NCBI GenBank assembly: GCA_910586005.1
Contig: CAJUHG010000015.1
Span: forward strand, 19,739 to 44,988
DNA: 25,250 nt
Direction of reading: 5' to 3'
Origin: an uncultured Lachnospiraceae bacterium
GTDB lineage: Bacteria > Bacillota > Clostridia > Lachnospirales > Lachnospiraceae
The position numbers and the translations under genes were made by a program. Below are positions 13,851 to 21,441 of the stretch, piece by piece. The notes under the pieces are model-generated. The model was not told the origin of the DNA. It did not search any database and worked only from the letters and a program-made list of their open reading frames with translations. Numbering within the stretch: the first letter of the stretch is position 1; every line of letters starts with the position of its first letter.

Positions 13851-15276
13851 TGTCAGGATATTTATCATAGGATGGCTCTTTTTAATTTTTACAGCAGGCT
13901 GCTGTGTATTGTGTTATAAGGTTCTTTTTCCTTTCTATTATGATTGGGGGAAAGATAGGCAGATTCGTGAAGCGTATATGGATATTGGAGACTTAGATTT
14001 AGCAAATTTGGAAGAAAAAGATTATTCTGTTTTTGCAGGATATGAAAATGAAGATTTAAGTTTTACGATTGCAGATGAAGAAATGAATGCAATTTATACC
14101 AGTAAGGAAAATCAAGATTATCTTGTATACAAAAATATTGAGATGAAACAAGAGTTATTTTCAAAAGAACCTAAAATTATGAGAAGAAACACAAAATTAA
14201 GAGAATCTACAAAATTGCGAGGAATTTTAACGCAAGATGACATTAATTTTTATGTTGTAATTAAAGATGTTAGTCCGAGAATAGAAATAGAAAAAACGAC
14301 AGAACAGTTCTTATTGATGATTGTAGTACCAATATTACTGTTAAGTAGTTTGTTGATGTGGAAATTTACAAGTAAATTATCAAAGCCAATAGAACAGCTT
14401 GTGCTTGTAACAGATAAGATTGTTCAAGGAAATTTTGCGGAACAGGCAAAAGAAGAAGGGGTATTTTTAGAGGCCAGCCAACTTGCAGAAAATATCAATT
14501 ATATGGCAAAGAAATTACAGAAAAATTTTGAGCAGATAGATGAGAGTAGGCAACAGCAGATTAGACAAAGTGTACAACAAGAGCGTATAGAGAAAATGCG
14601 AAAAGATTTTATAGCAAATATTTCTCATGAATTAAAAACGCCACTTACAGTAATTTCTAGCCAAACAGAAATGATTGCATATGTGGGTGAGGAAGATAAA
14701 CAATACTATTTGTTATCCATTCAAGAAGAGATAGAAAAAATGTCTAATATGGTTAGTGAACTTTTGGATATTTCTGTTATGGAACATCATCTAGAAGGTA
14801 TGTTTCAAAAAGTCTTAGATATGAAAGAGATTATGGAATATATTCTTATGAAATATCATGGATTGATACAGAAGAAAAAGTTGCATATGGAAGTATTTCT
14901 AGAAGAATTATGTTTTGTATATGGTGATAGAGAATATATGGAACAAGCAGTGAATAACTATATGATGAATGCTTTTGAACATACAGAAATTGGAGGGAGT
15001 ATACGGGTTACACTAAAAAAACAGAAAAAAAATATTAGATTGGGTGTTTACAATACAGGAAAACAAATTCCTCCAGAAGAACTAGAACATATCTGGAATG
15101 GATATTATACCACTAAATTGGAAGAAAATAGTGTATTTTCAAATGCAGGACTTGGACTTTATATTGTACAAAGTGTAATTACCATGCAAAATGGAAAGTA
15201 TGGAGTAGAGAATTTACCAGAAGGTGTAGAATTTTGGTTTACCTTACCAGAAGTAACATCAAAATTAGAGAATTAA
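13834..15276 (+). CDS. Membrane sensor histidine kinase
   Basis: The 480-residue kinase has a membrane segment at about 8-30, an extracytoplasmic sensor of about 125 residues, a second membrane segment at about 157-176, a HAMP region, a dimerisation domain with phospho-acceptor H265 in NISHELKTPL, and a GHKL ATPase domain (N-box NNYMMNAFEHT, VYNTGKQIP, and AGLGLYIVQ). It should autophosphorylate on H265 and pass phosphate to the overlapping response regulator. The kinase is of the general VanS/PhoR-like class, but no vancomycin-resistance genes are near, so that label is not used. The sensor domain has no recognised ligand fold. Sequential location after a sulfotransferase suggests it may sense an envelope or sulfur-related signal, which is inference only. 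Confidence 0.95.
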   Translation: MKRKISVRIFIIGWLFLIFTAGCCVLCYKVLFPFYYDWGKDRQIREAYMDIGDLDLANLEEKDYSVFAGYENEDLSFTIADEEMNAIYTSKENQDYLVYKNIEMKQELFSKEPKIMRRNTKLRESTKLRGILTQDDINFYVVIKDVSPRIEIEKTTEQFLLMIVVPILLLSSLLMWKFTSKLSKPIEQLVLVTDKIVQGNFAEQAKEEGVFLEASQLAENINYMAKKLQKNFEQIDESRQQQIRQSVQQERIEKMRKDFIANISHELKTPLTVISSQTEMIAYVGEEDKQYYLLSIQEEIEKMSNMVSELLDISVMEHHLEGMFQKVLDMKEIMEYILMKYHGLIQKKKLHMEVFLEELCFVYGDREYMEQAVNNYMMNAFEHTEIGGSIRVTLKKQKKNIRLGVYNTGKQIPPEELEHIWNGYYTTKLEENSVFSNAGLGLYIVQSVITMQNGKYGVENLPEGVEFWFTLPEVTSKLEN

Positions 15277-15295
15277 AAAATAAGATATACTTGCG

Positions 15296-15345
15296 CGAAA
15301 GGAAAAGGCTACTTTACTTTTCAGTACAGTAACCTTTTCCTCTCG
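15296..15345 (+). terminator. Hairpin after the histidine kinase gene
   Basis: Arms 15296-15308 and 15333-15345 pair over 13 positions with one mismatch, and pairing continues inward. It lies 20 nt after the kinase stop. There is no clean T run, so it may work together with the next hairpin. Confidence 0.55.
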
Positions 15346-15356
15346 TGTTAAGTATC

Positions 15357-15402
15357 AAAAGAAATTAAGTCCTTCTATATTGGGAAGGACTTAATTTCTT
15401 TT
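15357..15402. terminator. 19-bp perfect hairpin, bidirectional terminator
   Basis: Arms 15357-15375 and 15384-15402 are perfectly complementary over 19 bp with an 8-nt loop. Both ends are A/T rich, so it can stop transcription of the cys/two-component operon from the left and of the reverse-strand gene at 15444-15866 from the right. Confidence 0.8.
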
Positions 15403-15443
15403 GCTCATAGGAATAATCAATTTTTTTGTTACTGTATGATAAT

Positions 15444-15866
15444 TTAATAGGTTTTAGTAACACTAGCACAATCTAATTCTTCACCTGCTACATCAAAAAG
15501 GCAGTAGGTACGATAAGAGCCTCTAGTAGTTAAAGTAAAACTTCTTGTTATTGTCTTATATCCTGTATTTGAGGAAGTTATCCAAGAAGATACTGTATGC
15601 CAAGAATTTCCTTCTTTTCGCTGCAACCGCATGACTATACTGACAGAACATTTCTTTTTGGCTGTAACATCACCATTACAATAGGCAATATTTCCATCAA
15701 TAATTAACCCAGCACTGATATTTGAAGCGTTTATAAAATAAGGTTGCATCCCTCCTGATGCTCGAGATTGTGCCATAGGAGCATTTGGTGTAGCAGCATA
15801 ACTTGCTATTGGCATACTAACCAAAAGGCATAAGACAGCTAAGAGCATTGTAATTTTTCGTTTCAT
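15444..15866 (-). CDS. Small secreted protein of unknown function
   Basis: The 140-residue protein starts with a typical Sec signal peptide: MKRK, then a hydrophobic stretch, with a likely cut after ASYA (about residue 24). The mature part, about 115 residues, looks beta-rich (alternating hydrophobic residues, many Ser and Thr, and three Cys) and ends in ASVTKTY. It resembles small exported beta-sandwich proteins found in Lachnospiraceae (DUF6147-like), but I am not sure of that family. No cell-wall sorting motif is seen. GGAGG precedes the ATG. The gene is single, with a 44-bp upstream block shared with the next reverse-strand gene, so both are probably under one regulator. Confidence 0.8.
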   Translation of the reverse strand: MKRKITMLLAVLCLLVSMPIASYAATPNAPMAQSRASGGMQPYFINASNISAGLIIDGNIAYCNGDVTAKKKCSVSIVMRLQRKEGNSWHTVSSWITSSNTGYKTITRSFTLTTRGSYRTYCLFDVAGEELDCASVTKTY

Positions 15867-15907
15867 AATATAATTTTCCCTCCTTTTTCTTTGGTAAAAC
15901 GAAATGC

Positions 15908-15951
15908 TACATTATAGTAACAATTAAGAAAGGAAAAATATGACACTTTTT
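15908..15951 (-). promoter_or_regulatory. Conserved promoter block A
   Basis: On the reverse strand this 44-bp block contains AAAAAGTGTCATA, 15 nt of unrelated sequence, then TGTTACTATAATGTA. The last part holds the -10 box TATAAT. It matches block B (16861-16904) with exactly the same spacing. No normal -35 box sits 17 nt upstream; GTGTCATA takes that place (about -42 to -35), which fits binding by an activator. Confidence 0.65.
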
Positions 15952-16041
15952 AGATTTTTCAATAAAAAATTTTATTGAATTTTAGTAAGAACTTGAACCA
16001 TATATTTTATAGACATTTATAGAATTAAATTTTGAAAATTC

Positions 16042-16779
16042 CTATTCATTCTTAAGCTCTAATTTGTCTGCAAGTTCTGTTAGAGTTTCTTTTGGAAAAT
16101 AACCACTAAGTACTAACATATAGACATCATCTGAGAGAATTAAAATTCCTTGTGTTTCATCTTTGGTGTAATATCCAGTAAAATTACATAATTTGACTGG
16201 TTCCAAAGAATCTAAGTTAGAAGTATATTCTTCTGATGAATCATATTCTTGTTTAGTTTGTTTTAAAAGCAACAATTTATCTGTTCCATTACTAAACCAA
16301 ACTTGATATTTTTGAAATGCTTCATCATATTCTTCTTTTTCAAAATAATAGCCCTCTGGTAGTTCTGTAAGATGATATTTTTGAAAATCTTTTTCTGGTT
16401 GGACAGTAGCTTCTTCTTTCTTTTGTAATTTTACATGGTCTTCATATTGATTGATATAAAAGTCACATAGCCAACTAATAATTGGTTCTGCGGCTACAGC
16501 AGTTCCGCCAAGAAATAGAAGCATTATAATAGAAATCATTGTTAAATGGTGTTTTTTTGTGATTGGGCGAAATAATTCTAAAAGAGAAGAATGCTTTTTA
16601 ATATCTTTCTTGGAATTTTTTTTCTTTTTTTTACTTTTGAAAGAACGAAGGACATAATGCATTTTCCAGTGGAATTTTAAAGAAAAATGGTGTTTGGGAA
16701 ATTCTTTTGGGCGTTTTTCATATTCTTCTTTTACAATTTCATCAAAAGCCTCTTTTAACAGGCGTTCCATATCATTCAT
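16042..16779 (-). CDS. Membrane-anchored DUF4367 protein
   Basis: The 245-residue protein has a Lys-rich cytoplasmic N-terminus (about 1-78), one membrane segment (about 80-97) and an extracytoplasmic C-terminal domain (about 115-245). That domain resembles DUF4367, starting LTELPEGYYFE and ending in FPKETLTELADKLEL. Proteins of this layout are often anti-sigma factors or envelope sensors encoded beside an ECF sigma factor gene. No sigma factor gene is present within several kilobases on either side, so here it is an orphan, and anti-sigma function is uncertain. The ATG has GGAGGGG upstream. Block B, shared with the secreted-protein gene, lies about 80 nt upstream of the start. Confidence 0.85.
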   Translation of the reverse strand: MNDMERLLKEAFDEIVKEEYEKRPKEFPKHHFSLKFHWKMHYVLRSFKSKKKKKNSKKDIKKHSSLLELFRPITKKHHLTMISIIMLLFLGGTAVAAEPIISWLCDFYINQYEDHVKLQKKEEATVQPEKDFQKYHLTELPEGYYFEKEEYDEAFQKYQVWFSNGTDKLLLLKQTKQEYDSSEEYTSNLDSLEPVKLCNFTGYYTKDETQGILILSDDVYMLVLSGYFPKETLTELADKLELKNE

Positions 16780-16860
16780 TTTACCCCTCCTTTTTCTCTG
16801 ATGTACTCTAAGTTAAGCAAACCTACTAAATTATGGAAAATTAGTTGTATGAAGAACTGG

Positions 16861-16904
16861 TACATTCTAGTAACAGTTTACTTACTGATTTTATGACACT
16901 TTTT
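16861..16904 (-). promoter_or_regulatory. Conserved promoter block B
   Basis: This is the second copy of the 44-bp block. AAAAAGTGTCATA and the 15-nt gap are kept, followed by TGTTACTAGAATGTA, so the -10 box here is TAGAAT. The DNA between and around the conserved parts has diverged, so conservation points to selection on binding sites. Confidence 0.65.
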
Positions 16905-16928
16905 TTGAAAAAAATTTGATTATTATGA

Positions 16929-16944
16929 ATTTTACTAGTAAAAT
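16929..16944. promoter_or_regulatory. 16-bp palindrome upstream of the marR gene
   Basis: ATTTTACTAGTAAAAT is a perfect 16-bp palindrome located about 100 bp before the MarR start. MarR dimers bind such palindromes, often in their own promoter region, so autoregulation is plausible. The AT content means chance cannot be excluded. Confidence 0.45.
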
Positions 16945-16984
16945 CTATTCATCATGTGTATAATGACTAAGGATGGGGTAAATA

Positions 16985-17014
16985 TTGTCAAGACTAACAG
17001 GTAATTTATACAAT
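16985..17014 (+). promoter_or_regulatory. Probable promoter of the marR gene
   Basis: TTGTCA (16985-16990) and TACAAT (17009-17014) are 18 nt apart. The ATG at 17046 follows about 25 nt after the predicted transcript start, with GAGG at 17034-17037. Confidence 0.55.
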
Positions 17015-17045
17015 CAACTTATAATGAAACTATGAGGTAAAAGCG

Positions 17046-17492
17046 ATGGACTGGATGATTGAAGGACTTTTACAAGGTACTCAAATTCAAACATTATATA
17101 GTCGAAAAATAGAAGCCTTATGTGAGGAGTATCATTTAAGGAAAATTGATATTGATATTTTGTATTTTCTTTATAAATCGGGGGAACATAACACTTCAAA
17201 GGACATCTACAATCTTAATCTATTCAATAAAGGTCATATTTCTCAATCTGTGCATCGAATGGCAAAACAAAAATTAATTGATACCATAAAAGATAAAGAA
17301 GATAGAAGATGTATCCATCTTATGTTGACACATAGAGCAATGGAGATTGTCGGGCAAGTGACAGAGCTGCGTAAGCAGGTATATAATATTATTTTAGATG
17401 GAGTGACAGAAGAAGAGCGAAATGTGTTTCTTCAAGTATCTAGAAAAGTGAATCAGAATATTAAAAATGCATTGTGTAAAGTGGAAGAGTAA
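17046..17492 (+). CDS. MarR-family transcriptional regulator
   Basis: The 148-residue protein has the MarR layout: an N-terminal dimerisation helix, a winged helix-turn-helix (about 30-100) with GHISQSVHRMAKQKLI as the recognition region, and the wing KEDRRCIHLMLT ending before the C-terminal dimerisation helices. The DRR in the wing is highly typical of the family. It binds DNA as a dimer, usually as a repressor relieved by a small ligand. It stands alone, before a structured intergenic element and the citrate synthase operon, which has its own promoter. The target and ligand are not evident. Confidence 0.93.
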   Translation: MDWMIEGLLQGTQIQTLYSRKIEALCEEYHLRKIDIDILYFLYKSGEHNTSKDIYNLNLFNKGHISQSVHRMAKQKLIDTIKDKEDRRCIHLMLTHRAMEIVGQVTELRKQVYNIILDGVTEEERNVFLQVSRKVNQNIKNALCKVEE

Positions 17493-17502
17493 TCTGTCCA
17501 TT

Positions 17503-17603
17503 AAGTTTGAACAGTTCCACTCATCCCCCTATCTTCTCTGCTCATTCCTACTTGCAGGATTCGCCTATCAGATAGGGTCATGGCTGAACTGTTACTCAAG
17601 TTT
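17503..17603. repeat. Structured intergenic element after marR
   Basis: Outer arms 17510-17517 and 17586-17593 (AACAGTTC with GAACTGTT) and inner arms 17527-17534 and 17570-17577 (CCCTATCT with AGATAGGG) are perfect 8-bp pairs in nested order. AAGTTT occurs directly repeated at both outer borders (17503-17508 and 17598-17603). It may be a dispersed palindromic element or a terminator of marR; the border repeats hint at insertion. Confidence 0.55.
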
Positions 17604-17624
17604 CTTAAATTATTCTAAAATTAG

Positions 17625-17653
17625 TTGGCAAAAAAAGTAGATTATGATAAAAT
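17625..17653 (+). promoter_or_regulatory. Promoter of the gltA-hemB-hemL operon
   Basis: TTGGCA (17625-17630) and TAAAAT (17648-17653) are separated by 17 nt. The gltA ATG is at 17700 with AGGAGGG directly upstream. Confidence 0.65.
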
Positions 17654-17699
17654 AGTTTAAAATTAAACAATTGGAAAGCAAAAAACAAGGAGGGATTTC

Positions 17700-19052
17700 A
17701 TGAGGAATGAAAATGAATTGATGGATTATGCAATCAAACAAGAAGTGATTTGTAGAAAAAATGATAGTATTTCTGATACATTGTTTGAAGAATATGGAGT
17801 AAATCGGGGATTGCGTGATCAGAATGGAAAAGGTGTTTTAACTGGACTTACCACTATTTCTAAAATTATTTCTTTCAAAGATGTGGATGGTGTGAAGACT
17901 CCTTGTGATGGACAATTATGGTATCGTGGCTATAATGTACAGAATTTAGTAAGAAGGATGGGAGAAGAAGGTTTTGGATTTGAGAAAACGGCTTATTTGC
18001 TTTTATTTGGAGAGATGCCAGAGGAAGAAGAATTAAAGGAATTTTGTAGAATTATGGCACAGAGCAGAACACTTCCCACAAATTTTACGCGAGATGTTAT
18101 TATGAAAGCTCCTTCCAAGGATATTATGAATTCTATGACTAGAAGTATTTTGACTCTTGCTTCTTATGATAATCAATTGAATGCTACAGAGGTAGTTAGT
18201 AACAGTTTGCGCCAGTGTATTGAATTAATCAGTATTTTCCCAATGTTGGCAGTGTATGGGTATCATGCTTACAATCACTATGAAAATGATGATAGTATGT
18301 ACATACACAGACCAGAACCAGAGCTTTCTACAGCAGAAAATTTATTGATGATGTTGCGACCTGATAGAAAGTATAGCAAGCTAGAAGCAAAAGTATTAGA
18401 TGTAGCTTTGGTATTGCATATGGAGCATGGTGGTGGTAACAATTCTACTTTTACCACAAGAGTAGTTACTTCTTCTGGTTCCGATACCTATTCTTCCATA
18501 GCAGCTGCAATGTCTTCCTTGAAAGGTCCTAAACATGGAGGAGCCAATATCAAGGTAATGGAAATGATGGAAAATATTAAAGAAAATATTAAAGATGTGC
18601 ATGATAAAGATGAGATAGAAGCATATTTAAGTAAGATTTTAGAGGGGGAAGTTTTTGACCATAAAGGATTGATTTATGGAATGGGACATGCAGTATATTC
18701 CTTGTCAGACCCAAGAGAAGAGGTATTTAAGCGATATGTGGAAAAACTTGCAGTTGCAAAAGAGCGACAAGAAGATATGCTATTATATAATAGCATTGAG
18801 GAATTAGCTCCCAAATTAATTGCACAAAAGCGTCATATTTTTAAAGGAGTAAGTCCAAATGTAGATTTTTATAGTGGTTTTGTGTATGATATGTTAGGAA
18901 TTCCTCAAGAACTTTATACCTCTATTTTTGCAATTGCTAGAATTGTTGGTTGGAGTGCGCACCGTATGGAGGAATTGATTGGTATGAATAAAATTATTCG
19001 CCCAGCCTATATGAGTGTTATGGAGGAAAAAGAATCATGGAACTTGGATTAA
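17700..19052 (+). CDS. gltA: Citrate synthase
   Basis: Citrate synthase condenses oxaloacetate with acetyl-CoA. In the 450-residue protein the catalytic residues are in place: H279 in GPKHGGAN, H330 in GMGHAVY and D389 in NVDFYSG, with H243 in EHGGGNNSTF near the substrate. The GMGHAVYSLSDPR form, with Ala where many enzymes have Arg after the His, is typical of Clostridia enzymes. An N-terminal extension of about 40 residues precedes the core. 2-methylcitrate synthase activity cannot be ruled out from sequence, but no propionate genes are near. The stop overlaps hemB by 16 nt, so translation of the two is probably coupled. It likely supplies 2-oxoglutarate, hence glutamate, the starting compound of the C5 tetrapyrrole route. 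Confidence 0.95.
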   Translation: MRNENELMDYAIKQEVICRKNDSISDTLFEEYGVNRGLRDQNGKGVLTGLTTISKIISFKDVDGVKTPCDGQLWYRGYNVQNLVRRMGEEGFGFEKTAYLLLFGEMPEEEELKEFCRIMAQSRTLPTNFTRDVIMKAPSKDIMNSMTRSILTLASYDNQLNATEVVSNSLRQCIELISIFPMLAVYGYHAYNHYENDDSMYIHRPEPELSTAENLLMMLRPDRKYSKLEAKVLDVALVLHMEHGGGNNSTFTTRVVTSSGSDTYSSIAAAMSSLKGPKHGGANIKVMEMMENIKENIKDVHDKDEIEAYLSKILEGEVFDHKGLIYGMGHAVYSLSDPREEVFKRYVEKLAVAKERQEDMLLYNSIEELAPKLIAQKRHIFKGVSPNVDFYSGFVYDMLGIPQELYTSIFAIARIVGWSAHRMEELIGMNKIIRPAYMSVMEEKESWNLD

Positions 19053-20026
19053 TGAATCGTCCACGCCGACTGCGAGGGAATGCTGTTTTGCGCAAGATGG
19101 TGCGGGAAACTAGAATGGATAAATCTTCTCTTGTGTATCCAATGTTTGTGATAGAGGGAACAAATAGAAAAGAAGAAATTCCTTCTATGATAGGACAATA
19201 TCGTTATAGTGTCGACCGAATGGAAGAAAAATTAATAGAACTTTTTCAGGCTGGTGTTAGGAGTGTTATGTTATTTGGGATTCCCAATCAGAAAGATGAA
19301 GTGGGAAGTGGCGCCTATGCGCAGGAGGGAATTGTACAGAAAGCATTTCATAAGGCAAAAGAAGTTTGTCCAGATATGTATATGATTGGGGATGTATGCA
19401 TGTGTGAGTATACATCTCATGGACATTGTGGAGTACTTCAAGGTCAGGAAGTCGATAATGATAAAACATTAGAATTTCTAGCAAAAACGGCACTTTCACA
19501 GGTACAGGCAGGCGCAGATATGGTAGCTCCTTCTGATATGATGGATGGTCGTGTTGCAGCTATTCGCAGAATTTTAGATAAAAGTGGATATATCAATACA
19601 CCAATTATGTCTTATGCAGTAAAGTTTGCTTCTTCTTTCTATGGACCATTTCGGGACGCGGCAGATTCTACACCAGCTTTTGGAGACAGAAAATCTTATC
19701 AAATGGATTATCATAATCGTAGAGAGGCCTGTAAGGAAGCAATGTTAGATGTAGAAGAAGGTGCAGATATTGTTATGGTAAAGCCAGCAATGGCATATGG
19801 AGATTTGATTCGGGAAGTGAAAGATAACACAAATATTCCTGTTGCTTCCTATTCTGTCAGTGGAGAATATGCTATGATAAAAGCTGCTGCAAAAGCAGGA
19901 TGGATAGATGAAACAGATATTATGTGTGAAATAGCAGTTAGTGCCTTCCGTGCTGGAAGTGATATTTATATTTCTTACTTTGCAGAAGAATTAGCAACCT
20001 GCATAGAACAAGGAAGAATTGGATAA
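19037..20026 (+). CDS. hemB: Delta-aminolevulinic acid dehydratase (porphobilinogen synthase)
   Basis: HemB joins two 5-aminolevulinate molecules into porphobilinogen, the second step in the shared tetrapyrrole path (heme, siroheme, cobalamin). The 329 residues match the family. The Schiff-base lysines are K196 (SYAVKFASSFYGP) and K249 (VMVKPAMAYGD). The cysteine site C121, C123 and C131 in VCMCEYTSHGHCG marks the zinc-dependent type. GGAGG at 19022-19026 favours the ATG at 19037, which overlaps the end of gltA. hemL follows after 13 nt. Confidence 0.97.
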   Translation: MELGLMNRPRRLRGNAVLRKMVRETRMDKSSLVYPMFVIEGTNRKEEIPSMIGQYRYSVDRMEEKLIELFQAGVRSVMLFGIPNQKDEVGSGAYAQEGIVQKAFHKAKEVCPDMYMIGDVCMCEYTSHGHCGVLQGQEVDNDKTLEFLAKTALSQVQAGADMVAPSDMMDGRVAAIRRILDKSGYINTPIMSYAVKFASSFYGPFRDAADSTPAFGDRKSYQMDYHNRREACKEAMLDVEEGADIVMVKPAMAYGDLIREVKDNTNIPVASYSVSGEYAMIKAAAKAGWIDETDIMCEIAVSAFRAGSDIYISYFAEELATCIEQGRIG

Positions 20027-20039
20027 AGGGAGAAAATAT

Positions 20040-21320
20040 ATGACAAAATCAGAAGCACTATTTCAAGAAGCAGTAAAAATAATTCCTGGTGGTGTTAACT
20101 CACCAGTACGTGCCTTTCGATCAATTGGAGCTACTCCAAAATTTATAAAAAGTGCAAAGGGAGCTTATTTATTTGATGAGGATAATAATCAGTATATTGA
20201 TTATATTGGGTCTTGGGGACCTATGATATTAGGGCATGGGCAAAAAGAAGTATTAGACAGTGTTGTAGATGCATGTAAATGTGGATTGAGTTTTGGCGCA
20301 GCCACTGGGATTGAAGTGGAAATGGCCAAATTAGTCTGTGAATTATTGCCTTCTATAGAGATGGTGCGAATGGTAAATTCTGGTACAGAAGCCGTAATGA
20401 GTGCGATTCGCACAGCAAGAGGATTTACAAGACGAAGTAAAATTATTAAATTCACAGGATGTTATCATGGTCATTCAGATGGGCTTTTGGTGAAAGCAGG
20501 TTCTGGTGTTATGACAGAGGGAATACCAGATAGTTTAGGAGTACCTTTAGGATGTACACAAGATACTTTATCTGCAAATTACAATGATTTAGATAGCGTA
20601 AAAGAACATTTTCATAGATGTGGAGAAGAAATTGCAGCAGTAATTGTAGAACCAGTAGCCGCTAATATGGGAGTAGTACCTCCTTTACAGGGATTCTTAG
20701 AGGGGCTCCGCGACCTCTGTGATACTTATGGTGCATTGTTGATTTTTGATGAAGTGATTACAGGATTTCGGTTGGGAATTGATGGAGCACAGGGTTACTA
20801 TGGCATTACACCTGACCTTACAACCTTTGGGAAAATTATTGGAGGTGGTATGCCAGTAGGTGCTTATGGGGGCAAACGTGAGATTATGGAAATAGTGGCT
20901 CCTTTGGGTGGTGTATATCAGGCAGGAACCTTGAGTGGAAATCCAATTGCTATGACAGCAGGGATAACACAACTTACTATTTTAAAGGAACATCCAGAAT
21001 ATTATCTGGAATTAAATAAAAAGGCAGATAAGTTTTACAAAAAAATCCAGGATATTTTACAAAAAGAAGGTTATCCTTACAAAGTAAATCATGTTGGTTC
21101 TTTAGGATGTCTTTATTTTACAGAAACAGAAGTTATTGATTATGAAAGTGCTAAAACTTCTGATACAAAAGCATTTGCAAACTATTGTAACTATATGATG
21201 GAACAAGGCATATATTTAGCACCCTCTCAATTTGAGGCAATGTTTTTATCTTTGGCACATACAGATGAAATTTTAGAAAAGACATTAGAAATGATAGAAC
21301 AATATTTTTGTAGAAAGTAG
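20040..21320 (+). CDS. hemL: Glutamate-1-semialdehyde 2,1-aminomutase
   Basis: HemL turns glutamate-1-semialdehyde into 5-aminolevulinate using PLP. The 426 residues match the family, with PLP-binding lysine K265 in TTFGKIIGGG, the cofactor-phosphate motif NSGTEAVMSA (113-122) and FDEVITGFR. The ATG at 20040 is preferred because AAGGGAG lies 7 nt upstream; an in-frame TTG at 20019 is less likely. Gene order puts hemL after hemB though it acts first. Glutamyl-tRNA reductase (hemA), hemC and hemD are absent from the window and must lie elsewhere, or be missing. Confidence 0.97.
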   Translation: MTKSEALFQEAVKIIPGGVNSPVRAFRSIGATPKFIKSAKGAYLFDEDNNQYIDYIGSWGPMILGHGQKEVLDSVVDACKCGLSFGAATGIEVEMAKLVCELLPSIEMVRMVNSGTEAVMSAIRTARGFTRRSKIIKFTGCYHGHSDGLLVKAGSGVMTEGIPDSLGVPLGCTQDTLSANYNDLDSVKEHFHRCGEEIAAVIVEPVAANMGVVPPLQGFLEGLRDLCDTYGALLIFDEVITGFRLGIDGAQGYYGITPDLTTFGKIIGGGMPVGAYGGKREIMEIVAPLGGVYQAGTLSGNPIAMTAGITQLTILKEHPEYYLELNKKADKFYKKIQDILQKEGYPYKVNHVGSLGCLYFTETEVIDYESAKTSDTKAFANYCNYMMEQGIYLAPSQFEAMFLSLAHTDEILEKTLEMIEQYFCRK

Positions 21321-21327
21321 TTATTGA

Positions 21328-21367
21328 GGTATCCCTTGCGACACGCCGAATGGCATCATGGGATGTC
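21328..21367. terminator. Imperfect hairpin after hemL
   Basis: AGGTATCCC (from 21328) and GGGATGTCCT (from 21360) pair with a one-base bulge, with a small GCC-GAAT-GGC stem within. It starts 8 nt after the hemL stop. It lacks a T run, so it may be a factor-dependent terminator or a dispersed palindrome. Confidence 0.4.
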
Positions 21368-21441
21368 CTATCATCTAAACCACAGTTAGAAACTTAGATT
21401 AGTTCTTACATTTTTCTTACAAAAAATTTAAAGTATATTAA

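Noticed and set aside
13161..15276. VanR/VanS vancomycin-resistance regulators
   Set aside because: The domain types agree, but so do those of many OmpR-type pairs, and no vanH, vanA or vanX genes are near.
20019..20039. Seven-residue N-terminal extension of HemL
   Set aside because: It overlaps the hemB stop and covers the ribosome binding site AAGGGAG used by the ATG at 20040.
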